Of a DNA stretch of 54,920 nt, positions 40,388 through 49,295 are shown one piece after another. The stretch covers positions 1-54,920 of the forward strand of contig CAJOGC010000006.1 in NCBI GenBank assembly GCA_905234185.1, in the 5' to 3' direction. The position numbers were made by a program, and so were the translations under genes. The stretch's first letter is position 1. Each line of letters starts with the position of its first letter. Below the pieces are notes generated by a model. It had not been told where the DNA came from. It saw only the letters and a program-made list of their open reading frames with translations, and did not search any database. The stretch is from an uncultured Alphaproteobacteria bacterium. GTDB lineage: Bacteria > Pseudomonadota > Alphaproteobacteria > Rs-D84.

Positions 40388-41218
40388 ATGAAAAAACAAA
40401 TCAAAGCCAACGATAAAAAGATAGCATTAATCGCCGGCGCATTACAATTACCGTTCTTTACACGCGACGCACTGCGCCGTGCCGGGTGGGATGTGTATGT
40501 TATCGGACTTAAAAATTTTGTTGATCCGGCGTTGCAACCGGACTTGGTTGTGCGTTTGGGTGGCGCGGGTCGTGCAATTCGCGAACTGCGTCGGCGCGGA
40601 ATAAAAAGAATGACATTTGTCGGGGCAATTGGACATCCGAATCTTTATGACATTCGTCCCGACTTGTGGTCACTGACGGCGTTAATAAGCATCATAAAAC
40701 ATCAACGGGGGTATGATTCAATGGCAACTGCATTAAATAAAGTTTTGGAAAAACGTGGGTTCAAAGTGGTCGCGGCCCAGGATTTGGCCCCGGAATTAAC
40801 ATTTGAACACGCGGGCATACAAACAAAAACCAAACCGACCAAGTCTGATATGTCGGACATTGAACGCGCGATCGAAGTGTCGCATACAATTGGTCGCGAA
40901 GATATCGGCGCATCCGTCGTGGTTGATAAGCAGGTTATCGCAGTAGAGGCCGCCGAAGGCACAGCCCGCATGTTGGAACGTGTCGTCGATATGCGCCGAA
41001 ACAAGAAACGCACCAGCGGTGTATTTGCAAAAATGACAAAACCAGGCCAAGATTTACGGATTGATATTCCGGCGATTGGCGTTGACACCGTGCGTGCGGT
41101 CGTCGCGGCACATTTGCGCGGGATTGTTGTGAACACAAAAACATGTTTTGTTGTGGACCGCGAAAACGTAATCAAAGAAGCCAATAAAGCAAAAATATTC
41201 ATTATTGCAATGGATTAA
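40388..41218 (+). CDS. lpxI: UDP-2,3-diacylglucosamine diphosphatase LpxI
   Basis: A 276-residue DUF1009/LpxI enzyme of lipid A synthesis. IALIAGALQLPFFTRDAL at the start, GGAGRAIRELRRRGIKRMTF, GREDIGASVVVDKQVIAVEA, the Asp-containing DMRRNKKRTSGVFAKMTKPG and RIDIPAIGVDTV are diagnostic. LpxI replaces LpxH in many alphaproteobacteria. Shows that the cell makes lipopolysaccharide. Confidence 0.92.
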   Translation: MKKQIKANDKKIALIAGALQLPFFTRDALRRAGWDVYVIGLKNFVDPALQPDLVVRLGGAGRAIRELRRRGIKRMTFVGAIGHPNLYDIRPDLWSLTALISIIKHQRGYDSMATALNKVLEKRGFKVVAAQDLAPELTFEHAGIQTKTKPTKSDMSDIERAIEVSHTIGREDIGASVVVDKQVIAVEAAEGTARMLERVVDMRRNKKRTSGVFAKMTKPGQDLRIDIPAIGVDTVRAVVAAHLRGIVVNTKTCFVVDRENVIKEANKAKIFIIAMD

Positions 41219-41237
41219 TAAAACCAATACAAATATA

Positions 41238-41260
41238 AACCGTCGCGATTGCGACGGTTT
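41238..41260 (+). terminator. terminator between lpxI and FKBP gene
   Basis: AACCGTCGC/GCGACGGTT perfect stem with a GATT loop, followed by T residues. Being symmetrical, it can also serve the convergent FKBP gene. Confidence 0.85.
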
Positions 41261-41261
41261 T

Positions 41262-41286
41262 ACTAATCACTAACCACTGATACTTA
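41262..41286 (-). repeat. TTAGTGGTTAGTG-family repeat after FKBP gene
   Basis: On the minus strand the sequence reads ATCAGTGGTTAGTGATTAGT directly after the FKBP stop codon and before its terminator. It uses the same words as the arrays after rpmG and grpE. Confidence 0.55.
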
Positions 41287-41616
41287 TTAGTTCTTTTTGA
41301 TTTCCTGGACTGTGACCTTGAACACAACATCCTTGCCCGCCAAGTTTTCAACATACTGTTCCGGGAAAGTGATATTGATGTCTTTTGTTTCGCCAACCTT
41401 CATACCGACGATTTGATCTTCAAATCCCGGGACGAATTGACCACTGCCCAATGTTAATGGGAAACCAGCCGCGGTACCGCCTTCGAACTGTTCACCATCC
41501 AGGTACCCCGCGAAGTCGATAATAACCGTGTCACCATTTTTTGCACCAGCATTGCTGTCGCATGCCGCCAAAAACGCCACGCCACAGATACCCAATACAG
41601 ACATAATTTTTTTCAT
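41287..41616 (-). CDS. FKBP-type peptidyl-prolyl isomerase lipoprotein
   Basis: A 109-residue protein: lipoprotein signal [19 protein letters not shown] with Cys19 as the lipidation site, then a compact FKBP fold ([52 protein letters not shown]). Reads like the isomerase domain of a trigger factor attached to a lipoprotein anchor. Probably a periplasmic or outer-membrane folding helper. Confidence 0.9.
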   Translation of the reverse strand: MKKIMSVLGICGVAFLAACDSNAGAKNGDTVIIDFAGYLDGEQFEGGTAAGFPLTLGSGQFVPGFEDQIVGMKVGETKDINITFPEQYVENLAGKDVVFKVTVQEIKKN

Positions 41617-41719
41617 GTTTTACCCCTTTTTTTCTTTGTCCGTTGCAAATCATATTAAATACAAGCCATAAAAAGCAAGCGGAAAATACCGATTATATTA
41701 ATATTTTTATCACATAAAA

Positions 41720-41738
41720 AACCGGCCATGTGGCCGGA
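41720..41738 (-). terminator. terminator of the lipoprotein gene at 41744
   Basis: CCGGCCA/TGGCCGG stem followed on the minus strand by a T-run. Confidence 0.8.
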
Positions 41739-41743
41739 TTATG

Positions 41744-42304
41744 TTAATTATTATAGACGCAACGGAAACCGTATTCGCGCATGGTACTGCCTTCGGCCTC
41801 CATTCTATAATCATAATATGGCGTTGGGCGCATAACATCGAATGATGGTTTATCATAAATCATAACGATACTGTCTGTATTGCGTCCACATACCCGTTTC
41901 ATTTCATAATCAGCAACCTTGGCCAGGACGGACCGCGCATCACCGTCAATATCCATACCATCTGCATTCTGAACCAGTCGCAGACGCATTTCGCGCACAT
42001 CGCTGTTCCCAAGCAATATTTGGACCCGCACCATCGCGCCCTTGTATTCCTGCCACCGGGTTTCCATCCGCGAAGTCCGCCATTTATTATCAGCCTGTTC
42101 CTTTTCCTGGGCCGTTTTAGGTTTATACGAATCGATATTAGAATACTGATTTTCGGCCTGCATAAACTGGCTGGTCCGTTCGTTATACAGTGGTGCATCC
42201 GGTCCACCGTTTTCGAAATCCTCTGTATTATATGGGGTATCCCCCGTGGAACACGCGCCCAATACCAGTGCAGAACAAAGTGTAAGAATCAAAAATTTTT
42301 TCAT
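41744..42304 (-). CDS. lipoprotein of unknown function
   Basis: A 186-residue lipoprotein: MKKFLILTLCSALVLGACST with lipobox LGA-Cys. The mature part is hydrophilic, with a Tyr/Asn-rich first half and a Cys pair near the end (RVCGRNTD and FRCVYNN). ATG 42304 is preferred over a frame start at 42355. Divergent from virB11 with a short gap, so it might be a secretion-system accessory, but no family match is claimed. Confidence 0.75.
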   Translation of the reverse strand: MKKFLILTLCSALVLGACSTGDTPYNTEDFENGGPDAPLYNERTSQFMQAENQYSNIDSYKPKTAQEKEQADNKWRTSRMETRWQEYKGAMVRVQILLGNSDVREMRLRLVQNADGMDIDGDARSVLAKVADYEMKRVCGRNTDSIVMIYDKPSFDVMRPTPYYDYRMEAEGSTMREYGFRCVYNN

Positions 42305-42365
42305 TTTAATTTCTCTCTTTTTTTCTATTTTATCAAATAAAGCATTTTGATTCAAGGGTCGATTT

Positions 42366-43343
42366 ATGATAAAATTAAGGACGATGTCAAATGTAGTACT
42401 TGATTCTTTATTGGAACCGGTGGCCGAATTCTATAAACCAGAATTCGTCGAAGAAATCGCCATAAATCACGCGGGCCAGGTTTGGATGCGACTGCACGGC
42501 GCACGTGTACCGTGGGTGGCATATGACGCGCCACAATTGTCAAAACAATACTTGGTTGATTTGATTCATACGGTTGCGAATATTTATGAACGTCCGTTTG
42601 ACCCAATTCACGGTATGCCGGTTGTATATGCAACATTACCGGGCAACCATCGTTTTTCGGCGATTGCGGGACCAAATGTACAATATGATGAACGCGATAT
42701 AACGGGCGGCGTCGCAATGAGCATTCGTGGCGGTGGCGCCCCGGATACATCTTTTGAAAACTATCACTTGGAACGCGGGAAAAAATTATTACGGGTAAAG
42801 CCACGCGACAATGTTCGCCCGGATGACCCATATGACCGATTAATGTCCGCCATAAATGATGGCAGTCCGATTTTAATCAGTGGTGCAACCGCAACCGGTA
42901 AAACGACTTTCCTGAATCATATGCTGACCATGATTGATCAAAACAGTCGCGTTATTACGGTCGAAGACGCACGCGAAATCCGTGTTCCCCAGGAAAATCG
43001 GGTTCACTTTGTTCTGTCGCGTACCGAACAGACGAACGATTTCAATTATGCGCGCCTGCTGGACTTGGTGGTGCGTATGACACCCGATGTTATTATTGGT
43101 GGTGAAATATCAACCGACAACGCGTCCGTGTTATGGGAAATGTTGGGAACGGGTCACGACCATTTTTATACAACAATTCATGCCGAAAGTGCCGAGGCTG
43201 CCTATGCCGCATTTGCGGACCGAATCTTGCACACACAACCGGCATACGACCGCGGTGAATTAATTGCGGAAATGAAGAAAAAAATTCGTGTTGTCCAATT
43301 ATCGCGCGATGGGGCACTGCGTGCCGTGACCGAAGTTGTTTAA
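42366..43343 (+). CDS. virB11: VirB11-type secretion ATPase
   Basis: A 325-residue hexameric ATPase of type IV secretion. Walker A GATATGKT (173-180), Asp box VEDARE (199-204), Walker B DVIIGGEI (241-248) and His box GHDHFYTTIHAES (263-275). ATG 42366 has AAGGG upstream; an internal ATG at 42384 has a badly spaced site. It lies 24 kb from the VirB8-type cluster, so the secretion genes are dispersed, as in Rickettsiales. Confidence 0.92.
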   Translation: MIKLRTMSNVVLDSLLEPVAEFYKPEFVEEIAINHAGQVWMRLHGARVPWVAYDAPQLSKQYLVDLIHTVANIYERPFDPIHGMPVVYATLPGNHRFSAIAGPNVQYDERDITGGVAMSIRGGGAPDTSFENYHLERGKKLLRVKPRDNVRPDDPYDRLMSAINDGSPILISGATATGKTTFLNHMLTMIDQNSRVITVEDAREIRVPQENRVHFVLSRTEQTNDFNYARLLDLVVRMTPDVIIGGEISTDNASVLWEMLGTGHDHFYTTIHAESAEAAYAAFADRILHTQPAYDRGELIAEMKKKIRVVQLSRDGALRAVTEVV

Positions 43344-43376
43344 TTAACAAGTCAAACTAATATAAAAGGATAAAAT

Positions 43377-43778
43377 ATGGCAAAAATTAGCGAACCAAAC
43401 ACAAAACTTGATGATATCCAGCAAAGACTTATCGCCCAATTATTCAACGCGGGCATTATTAATGATGACAATGAGATATTGAATGAACGCGCATTCATTA
43501 AATTTATCGATACAAGAATTGCACAAATTCAACCGATGTTTGATGCCACATATAAAGATGGCGTAGTCACAGATCAATATAATTATAATACCCTGGGGTC
43601 GGAAATAAATCACCTTGAAAAAATGCGTAGTCAAAAAGCCGTGATACCAATCAGCGAAAGCCCATATCCGTCGCCACAAAAAGTGGAAGAATATATGGAA
43701 AGCCGCAAACAAAAGACAGAAAAGCAAACCGCATTCAGAAAGGTTTTCGGCCGAATATTTGGTCGTTCCGAAAAGTAA
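43377..43778 (+). CDS. hypothetical protein downstream of virB11
   Basis: A 133-residue charged helical protein with no signal peptide, ending in the basic FRKVFGRIFGRSEK. No family is recognised. It starts 33 bases after virB11 with AAAGGA upstream and is followed by a terminator, so it is probably co-transcribed with virB11. Confidence 0.7.
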   Translation: MAKISEPNTKLDDIQQRLIAQLFNAGIINDDNEILNERAFIKFIDTRIAQIQPMFDATYKDGVVTDQYNYNTLGSEINHLEKMRSQKAVIPISESPYPSPQKVEEYMESRKQKTEKQTAFRKVFGRIFGRSEK

Positions 43779-43781
43779 AAG

Positions 43782-43801
43782 ACGCCCAATCGGGCGTTTT
43801 T
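43782..43801 (+). terminator. terminator after the virB11 unit
   Basis: ACGCCC/GGGCGT hairpin followed by T residues, overlapping the priA stop on the other strand. Confidence 0.8.
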
Positions 43802-46007
43802 ACATAAAATTCACTGGATTGACATCTATTTTAACCCGAACATTTGCAGGCTGTTTAACGCGTAAAATCCAATCCGCAACAATCGGTTGCAATTTAGCCC
43901 GCATATCACCCGCAATTAAAAACCGCATGCGATACCAATTTCGTATCTGATAAATCTGGGCGGGCACCGGCCCCATTATGCGTCCACCATTTATGTTTGG
44001 TGCCGCCGCCGCTAAATCGGCACAATATTTTTGCAATATATTTTCTTTTGCCCCCTCTATAACAACTGCAATTAGTTGCCCATATGGTGGCATTTTTGCC
44101 ATGCGCCGGGCTGCCATATCGGTTGCCATAAAATCGTCACGGTTTCCCGCACAGATTGCATTTAACACCGGATGATCGGGCTGGTATGTTTGTAATAACA
44201 CGCGCCCCGGAAATTCGCCACGACCGGCACGACCGGCAACCTGGAATAATTGTTGGAAAGTGTGTTCCGCGGCGCGAAAATCCGTTCCAAAAAGTCCCAT
44301 ATCTGCATCCACAACACCAACCAGGGTAAGGTTTGGAAAATGATGTCCCTTGGCTAAAATTTGGGTTCCGATAACAATATCAATCTCGCCCGATTCCATT
44401 TTGTTCACGATGCGTTCCAGACTTTGTCGCGATGCAATCGTATCACTGGATACGATCGCGGTGCGCGCGGTTGGAAAACGCGATGCGATTTCTTCTTGAA
44501 TCTTTTCAATACCCGTGCCACGCATTGAAACATCACCACCACAATTTTCACATTTATCGGGCAACGGAGCGGTGCGCCCACACATGTGGCATAACAATTT
44601 TCTAATTCGTTTATGATACGTCATACCGACACTGCAATCGGGACATGTGGCGGTCCATCCGCACTTTTTACACTGCACAATCGGTGCAAACCCACGACGA
44701 TTTATGAACAGCATTACCTGTTGTCTGTTATTCAGTGTTTCTGCAATCGCATTGCACAATGGTTCCGACAACGCACCCGCGATTTCGGGCGCATCTGTGG
44801 CATCGGATGTTTTATATGTCGTTGGACGGTTTTCACGCAAATCTATTGTTTCTATTTTCGGCAAAGTCGCACCACCAAACCGCGAAGTTAATTTCAAAGC
44901 ATGGTATTTACCATTTGCAACATTTTCCAATGTTTCCGCGGATGGCGTCGCACTGGCCAACACCACCGGAAAACCGGCGATTGACGCACGCAAAATTGCC
45001 ATGTCACGTGCATGATAATTGCCCATATCTTCCTGTTTATATGACGTATCGTGTTCTTCATCGACAACAATTAATCCCAAATTCTGCCACGGCAAAAACA
45101 ATGCGCTGCGCGTTCCAACAACAACGCGTATATCGCCACGCAACACACCGCGCCAGATATCACGCCGGCGCGCCGCGGTTAAATTGCTGTGCCATACAAC
45201 GGGCGGTGCACCAAATCGCGATTCAAATCGCGACATAAATTGTGCAGTCAATGCGATTTCTGGCATCATCAACAGTACCGATTTCCCTGCGTTATATGCA
45301 CGCAGCGCGGAATCAAAATACACCTGGGTCTTGCCTGAACCGGTTATACCGTCCAGTAAAAACACCGAAAAGCCGCCACTCGACAACGCATCACCAATTT
45401 GCGTTGCAGCCGATGCTTGTTCATCATTTAACTTTACATTACCCATGTCATGATATTCATGAATGAAACGATTTTCATTTTCAATTTTTCGGGAATCGGT
45501 CGGTCGCAATGTTTCATTTTTTATCATAGTCCGCACAACCGCCGGCGACACATGTGCGATGTTTACAATATCAGACGCCGACATTGGCTCGTTATCGTTA
45601 GACGAAAACGCATCGGCAACCGCCAACCGTGCATTTGTCATTTTTATTTTTGCATCAAAATCAAAAGAATACAGTTGTTCCAGCCGTGGTGGCGAAAAAG
45701 CATCTGGAATATTTATGATTAATTTCAATACCGCACCCGGCGTCATCAAAGTCCAATCAGACATACGTTTTATCCACTGCAAATCAGTGACCGACAAACG
45801 CGCATTCAACACACGTACAACACTTTTAATTTTTTCCGCCGGCAACCCGGAATCGCCAATTCCCCATACAACACCAATATATGGACGATTCATCACACGA
45901 CATTCAACAAAAGAACCTAAATCCGCCGGCGCGTTTAAACGATAGTCGTATCCAGTATTAACGACATTTGGCAATAAAACTTTAACAATATCACCGGTTT
46001 TAAACAT
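43800..46007 (-). CDS. priA: primosomal protein N' (replication restart helicase)
   Basis: A 735-residue PriA. N-terminal DNA-binding domain, Walker A LLDGITGSGKTQVYF, the DEEH box in IVVDEEHDTSYKQED, the paired zinc knuckles (CKKCGWTATCPDCS and CHMCGRTAPLPDKCENCGG, eight Cys), and helicase motifs GTQILAKGHHFPN and VAGRAGRGEFPG. Full length. It reloads DnaB at stalled forks, so it works with the dnaB product at 25859. Confidence 0.96.
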   Translation of the reverse strand: MFKTGDIVKVLLPNVVNTGYDYRLNAPADLGSFVECRVMNRPYIGVVWGIGDSGLPAEKIKSVVRVLNARLSVTDLQWIKRMSDWTLMTPGAVLKLIINIPDAFSPPRLEQLYSFDFDAKIKMTNARLAVADAFSSNDNEPMSASDIVNIAHVSPAVVRTMIKNETLRPTDSRKIENENRFIHEYHDMGNVKLNDEQASAATQIGDALSSGGFSVFLLDGITGSGKTQVYFDSALRAYNAGKSVLLMMPEIALTAQFMSRFESRFGAPPVVWHSNLTAARRRDIWRGVLRGDIRVVVGTRSALFLPWQNLGLIVVDEEHDTSYKQEDMGNYHARDMAILRASIAGFPVVLASATPSAETLENVANGKYHALKLTSRFGGATLPKIETIDLRENRPTTYKTSDATDAPEIAGALSEPLCNAIAETLNNRQQVMLFINRRGFAPIVQCKKCGWTATCPDCSVGMTYHKRIRKLLCHMCGRTAPLPDKCENCGGDVSMRGTGIEKIQEEIASRFPTARTAIVSSDTIASRQSLERIVNKMESGEIDIVIGTQILAKGHHFPNLTLVGVVDADMGLFGTDFRAAEHTFQQLFQVAGRAGRGEFPGRVLLQTYQPDHPVLNAICAGNRDDFMATDMAARRMAKMPPYGQLIAVVIEGAKENILQKYCADLAAAAPNINGGRIMGPVPAQIYQIRNWYRMRFLIAGDMRAKLQPIVADWILRVKQPANVRVKIDVNPVNFM

Positions 46008-46053
46008 GAAACTAAAATACCCGGTTTTTTTGTGAATTTCAACACATTAAAAA

Positions 46054-46908
46054 TTATATTTTTGTGATAACTTCGTCTGCGTTAAATTGTGTTCGAAACC
46101 ATGTACGTTGACGCTTGGCATATTGATTTGTTTTTGTAATCCAATTGCTTACCGCATCATCCATTGTAATTTCACCACGCAGAAATTTACACAATTGCGA
46201 TGCACCAATCGCCCTGTTCTCGTCCCAACCGGCACCAATCACCGCGCGCGCTTCGTCAACCGCACCACCCGACAGCATTTCCGGTATTCGCGCCGCAATA
46301 CGCGCCCGCAACGTGTCCGCCGGTGGATTAATCAAAATACGATGCGCATTTGGCACAACCGCCCCAACCCGCGCGGCGGATTGATATTCTGTTATATGAT
46401 GCCCCGTCTGCAAAAACACCTCTAACGCACGCGCAACACGTTGTGGATCGGTGGCGGTAAAATTGGACGGCAACATTTTTCGTGCCGCGTCGATATCGGT
46501 TGCGACCATTTCGCGTGCCTTGCCGCGCACATTTTCGTCTATATCTGGCATTGGCGAAATACCGTTGATCAGCGCATTGATATAGTATCCTGTTCCACCG
46601 ACAAAAATTGGTATTTTTCCCGCAGCAATCACCGCATCATATTCGTCACGCGCCATATTCAGATATTCCGCCACACTAATCTGTTCGGTTAACGGCAATA
46701 TGGAAAAAAGCCGATATGGTACACCGTCAATTTCATCGGTTATTTCACGTCCTGCGAACGGTGATGCCGATATATTTTCAATTCCACGATAAATCTGGAC
46801 ACTGTCCGCATTAATAATTGTTCCGCCGATTTTGCGCGCCAAATCATGGGCAAACGACGATTTACCCGATGCGGTTGGTCCAGTAATAATATATGCATCA
46901 TAATTCAT
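46054..46908 (-). CDS. miaA: tRNA dimethylallyltransferase
   Basis: A 284-residue MiaA that adds a dimethylallyl group to A37 of tRNAs reading U-starting codons. P-loop GPTASGKS (10-17), the catalytic Asp in NADSVQIYRG, GGTGYYINALI and KRQRTWFRTQF are visible. ATG 46908 is chosen because the domain starts at once; no strong Shine-Dalgarno is seen. Confidence 0.95.
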   Translation of the reverse strand: MNYDAYIITGPTASGKSSFAHDLARKIGGTIINADSVQIYRGIENISASPFAGREITDEIDGVPYRLFSILPLTEQISVAEYLNMARDEYDAVIAAGKIPIFVGGTGYYINALINGISPMPDIDENVRGKAREMVATDIDAARKMLPSNFTATDPQRVARALEVFLQTGHHITEYQSAARVGAVVPNAHRILINPPADTLRARIAARIPEMLSGGAVDEARAVIGAGWDENRAIGASQLCKFLRGEITMDDAVSNWITKTNQYAKRQRTWFRTQFNADEVITKI

Positions 46909-47013
46909 GTTGACAATATTATAAAATGACAACGAACAAAATTCAATTGTATTATGTAAAATTATAGTGCTATGATAAATCCGTATAACAATAATAAAAC
47001 GAAAGGAAGTATT

Positions 47014-48015
47014 ATGTCTAAATTAAGGGTTGCAATTAACGGTTTTGGTCGTATTGGTCGTTTGGTTCTGCGTGCGGCATTGGTATCAAAACGCGACGAC
47101 ATCGAATTTGTTGCGGTAAATGATTTGGCGCCGGCGGCAGAAAACGCCTATTTATTAGAATATGATTCTGTTCACGGCAAATTGCCAATGGATGTTAAAT
47201 TGGACGGCGAATATATTATTGTTGGAAATCAAAAAATCAAATGTATTTCCGAACGCGATCCGTCAAAATTACCATGGAAAGATTTAAAAATCGATGTCGT
47301 TATGGAATGCACGGGTCTGTTCACCGCGGCGGACAAGGCGCGTGTGCATTTGGACGCTGGCGCAAAACGTGTTTTAGTTTCGGCACCATCGACCGGTGCG
47401 GACAAAACAATTGTTTACGGTGTTAACGAAAACACATTGACCGTGAACGATTTAATTGTTTCCAACGCGTCATGTACGACAAATTGCCTGGCACCGGTTG
47501 CGAAAGTACTGGATGAAAAATTTGGCATTGTGTCGGCGTGGATGACAACCGTTCACGCATATACTGGTGATCAACAGTTGTTGGACAAAAACCATAAAGA
47601 TTTCCGTCGTGCGCGTGCCGCGGCCATGTCGATGATTCCGACATCCACCGGTGCAGCCAAGGCGATTGGTCTGGTTCTGCCTAAATTAGCGGGAAAAATG
47701 GACGGTATTGCAATTCGCGTTCCGACCCCGGACGTTTCGGTTGTTGAATTGGTCGCGAACCTGGAAAAATCTGCAACCGTCGAAACCGTTAACGATGCAA
47801 TGCGCGCAGCACAATCGGAAATATTGGGCTATAACGATAAACCGTTGGTTTCCATTGACTTTACCAACGATGCACACAGTTCCATATTTGACGCCGCCCA
47901 GACCAAAGTACTGGACGACAAATTGGTTCATGTGACCGCATGGTATGATAACGAGTGGGGATTTTCGAACCGCATGTGCGATACCGCGGTTGCGATTGGA
48001 AAACTTATCAAATAA
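47014..48015 (+). CDS. gap: glyceraldehyde-3-phosphate dehydrogenase
   Basis: A 333-residue glycolytic enzyme. NAD site INGFGRIGRLVLR, active-site SNASCTTNCLAPV with the catalytic Cys, TTVHAYTGDQ and the C-terminal WYDNEWGFSNRM. AAAGGAAG precedes ATG 47014; an upstream in-frame ATG at 46972 has no such site. Confidence 0.97.
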   Translation: MSKLRVAINGFGRIGRLVLRAALVSKRDDIEFVAVNDLAPAAENAYLLEYDSVHGKLPMDVKLDGEYIIVGNQKIKCISERDPSKLPWKDLKIDVVMECTGLFTAADKARVHLDAGAKRVLVSAPSTGADKTIVYGVNENTLTVNDLIVSNASCTTNCLAPVAKVLDEKFGIVSAWMTTVHAYTGDQQLLDKNHKDFRRARAAAMSMIPTSTGAAKAIGLVLPKLAGKMDGIAIRVPTPDVSVVELVANLEKSATVETVNDAMRAAQSEILGYNDKPLVSIDFTNDAHSSIFDAAQTKVLDDKLVHVTAWYDNEWGFSNRMCDTAVAIGKLIK

Positions 48016-48018
48016 AAA

Positions 48019-48048
48019 AATCGCCCGTTTGGGCGATTTTTTTTTATT
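48019..48048 (+). terminator. terminator after gap
   Basis: AAATCGCCC/GGGCGATTT stem with a GTTT loop and a long T-run; it may act in both directions, for the convergent gene at 48053 too. Confidence 0.85.
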
Positions 48049-48052
48049 AACA

Positions 48053-48562
48053 TTATCGTGTATGTATTTTCAACGCATCAACAATTGCGCGGTTCTTTTC
48101 CGGTGTCACATGCAATATCCAGTCTTTTTTCGCCGCGTCTTCAGCAACCAACCAAAACACAGGGGTTTTTGGTGATTCAAAATTCGGTCCAATAACGATA
48201 CGATGATCTTTTGAAATATGCACAATAGATATCGTGCGCTTTTTCGGATCAATAATTTCTTTTGCTGGTTTTTGATATAATTCACACAGAAAACCCATCA
48301 TGATTTTTGTTGGCAACATTTTGCATTGTATAAATCCTGTCGGTGACACGCCCCCTTCTTCACAGGCCACAGGAACATTATCACAGAACTGCCATAATTT
48401 ATACCCACCATTCATGACTTTTTTAGGATCAATAACCGTATATTGTTCCACAAAATCATACTTTGGACTTGGCAATTGTGCATATACCGGTTTGTCCGCC
48501 TTTGGTGTGGCCGATGCGGCCGCCCGTTTTTTCTGAAACAATCCTTTAAACATATTTGCCAC
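48053..48562 (-). CDS. hypothetical protein, 169 aa
   Basis: No family is recognised. It starts with a GTG at 48562, supported by AAAGGAGG with 6-base spacing. The basic N-terminus (ANMFKGLFQKKRAAA) is followed by a linker and a globular domain with YDFVEQYTVIDPKKV and WLVAEDAAKKDWILHVTPEK. No signal peptide. Monocistronic, convergent with gap. Confidence 0.7.
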   Translation of the reverse strand: MANMFKGLFQKKRAAASATPKADKPVYAQLPSPKYDFVEQYTVIDPKKVMNGGYKLWQFCDNVPVACEEGGVSPTGFIQCKMLPTKIMMGFLCELYQKPAKEIIDPKKRTISIVHISKDHRIVIGPNFESPKTPVFWLVAEDAAKKDWILHVTPEKNRAIVDALKIHTR

Positions 48563-48690
48563 GATATCCTCCTTTGGTTATCTTACACATATAAATATAA
48601 TACAAAAACTACAATTGTCAATATATTGCCACAAAATAAAAAAAATACTTGCATTTGCTTAATTAGCATTATAAGATATGTGGGCTTTGC

Positions 48691-48768
48691 GGGGTGTTAG
48701 CTCAGCTGGTTTAGAGCGTCTGCCTGTCACGCAGAAGGTCGAGGGTTCGAGCCCCTTACATCCCGCCA
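48691..48768 (+). tRNA. tRNA-Asp (GTC)
   Basis: A 78-base cloverleaf with encoded CCA. Acceptor GGGGTGT pairs with ACATCCC (one G-U), anticodon loop CTGTCAC gives GTC, T-arm GGTTCGAGCC. Confidence 0.94.
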
Positions 48769-48778
48769 GTTTTATTTT

Positions 48779-48802
48779 CCGCCAATGTTTTACGGCGGTT
48801 TT
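48779..48802 (+). terminator. terminator-like hairpin after tRNA-Asp
   Basis: CCGCC/GGCGG with a ten-base loop and four T residues between tRNA-Asp and tRNA-Glu. Confidence 0.6.
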
Positions 48803-48812
48803 ATAAAGTTCT

Positions 48813-48887
48813 GGCCCCATCGTCTAATGGTTAGGACACCGCCCTTTCAAGGCGAGAATCCCGGTTCAAATCCGAGTGGGGCTGCCA
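48813..48887 (+). tRNA. tRNA-Glu (TTC)
   Basis: A 75-base cloverleaf with encoded CCA. Acceptor GGCCCCA pairs with TGGGGCT, anticodon loop CTTTCAA gives TTC, T-arm CGGTTCAAATCCG. Fragments of its 3' end recur twice downstream. Confidence 0.94.
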
Positions 48888-48897
48888 AAATTCAAAA

Positions 48898-48922
48898 ATC
48901 GGGTTTTATACCCGGTTTTTTA
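48898..48922 (+). terminator. terminator after tRNA-Glu
   Basis: CGGGT/ACCCG hairpin followed by six T residues, 12 bases after the tRNA. Confidence 0.75.
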
Positions 48923-48937
48923 ATTTTGTTCAGGCCC

Positions 48938-49012
48938 CGGGTTTGAACCGGAGGTTCACACGATAGTTGACAAGAACAAGTGCAACGCAGTTCGAGTCTT
49001 ACGTGTGGTGAG
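48938..49012 (+). repeat. tRNA-downstream repeat, copy B
   Basis: Shares with 12666-12746 (minus) the core ACACGATAGTTGACAAGAAC, AAGTGC, GTTCGAG and CTTACGTGTGG in order. Just before it, CCGGGTTTGAACCGG looks like a tRNA T-arm read backwards. Copy A is similarly preceded by a GAACCC/GGGTTC palindrome. Confidence 0.6.
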
Positions 49013-49154
49013 CGTAGCGAACAAATCCGAGTGGGGTAATTAAGAAAATCTTAAAAAATCGACAAACGGAGATTTTTTTGATTTTCGTTATTACATGTTT
49101 TTATTATTGCGTATCAAGGAGGCGAGTAAAAAATCCGAGTGGCCCTGCCAACAC

Positions 49155-49183
49155 TTGCATTTTCCAACATTTTATGATATAAT
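49155..49183 (+). promoter_or_regulatory. promoter upstream of the lysozyme gene
   Basis: TTGCAT (49155-49160) and TATAAT (49178-49183), 17-base spacing. A terminator hairpin follows about 8 bases after the predicted start. Confidence 0.6.
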
Positions 49184-49197
49184 ACACTTCAACATCG

Positions 49198-49220
49198 CGG
49201 GCGGATTGCCCGTTTTTTTT
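49198..49220 (+). terminator. promoter-proximal terminator before the lysozyme gene
   Basis: CGGGC/GCCCG with a five-base loop and eight T residues, between its promoter and ATG 49296. A degenerate palindrome TTCCCCGAAG..GAAGGGGAA (49223-49249), related to the repeats near 54 kb, follows. Confidence 0.75.
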
Positions 49221-49295
49221 ATTCCCCGAAGCCTTGGCGAAGGGGAATTATTTACCCCACCCCGTGTTGGGATTTTTATTTTACGGAGAATAAAG

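Larger units (their letters stand above)
48868..49151 (+). repeat. partial duplications of the tRNA-Glu 3' end
   Basis: AAATCCGAGTGG followed by GGCTGCCAA in the tRNA (48868-48888) recurs as AAATCCGAGTGGGG at 49023-49036 and as AAATCCGAGTGGCCCTGCCAA at 49131-49151. The third copy matches the tRNA 3' end including its CCA, with two changed bases. This is the pattern left by integration at, or recombination on, a tRNA 3' end. Confidence 0.6.

Noticed and set aside
41744..42304. VirB-type component divergent from virB11
   Set aside because: It is a lipoprotein of the wrong size for VirB7 and has no VirB9/VirB10 motifs. I left it as unknown.
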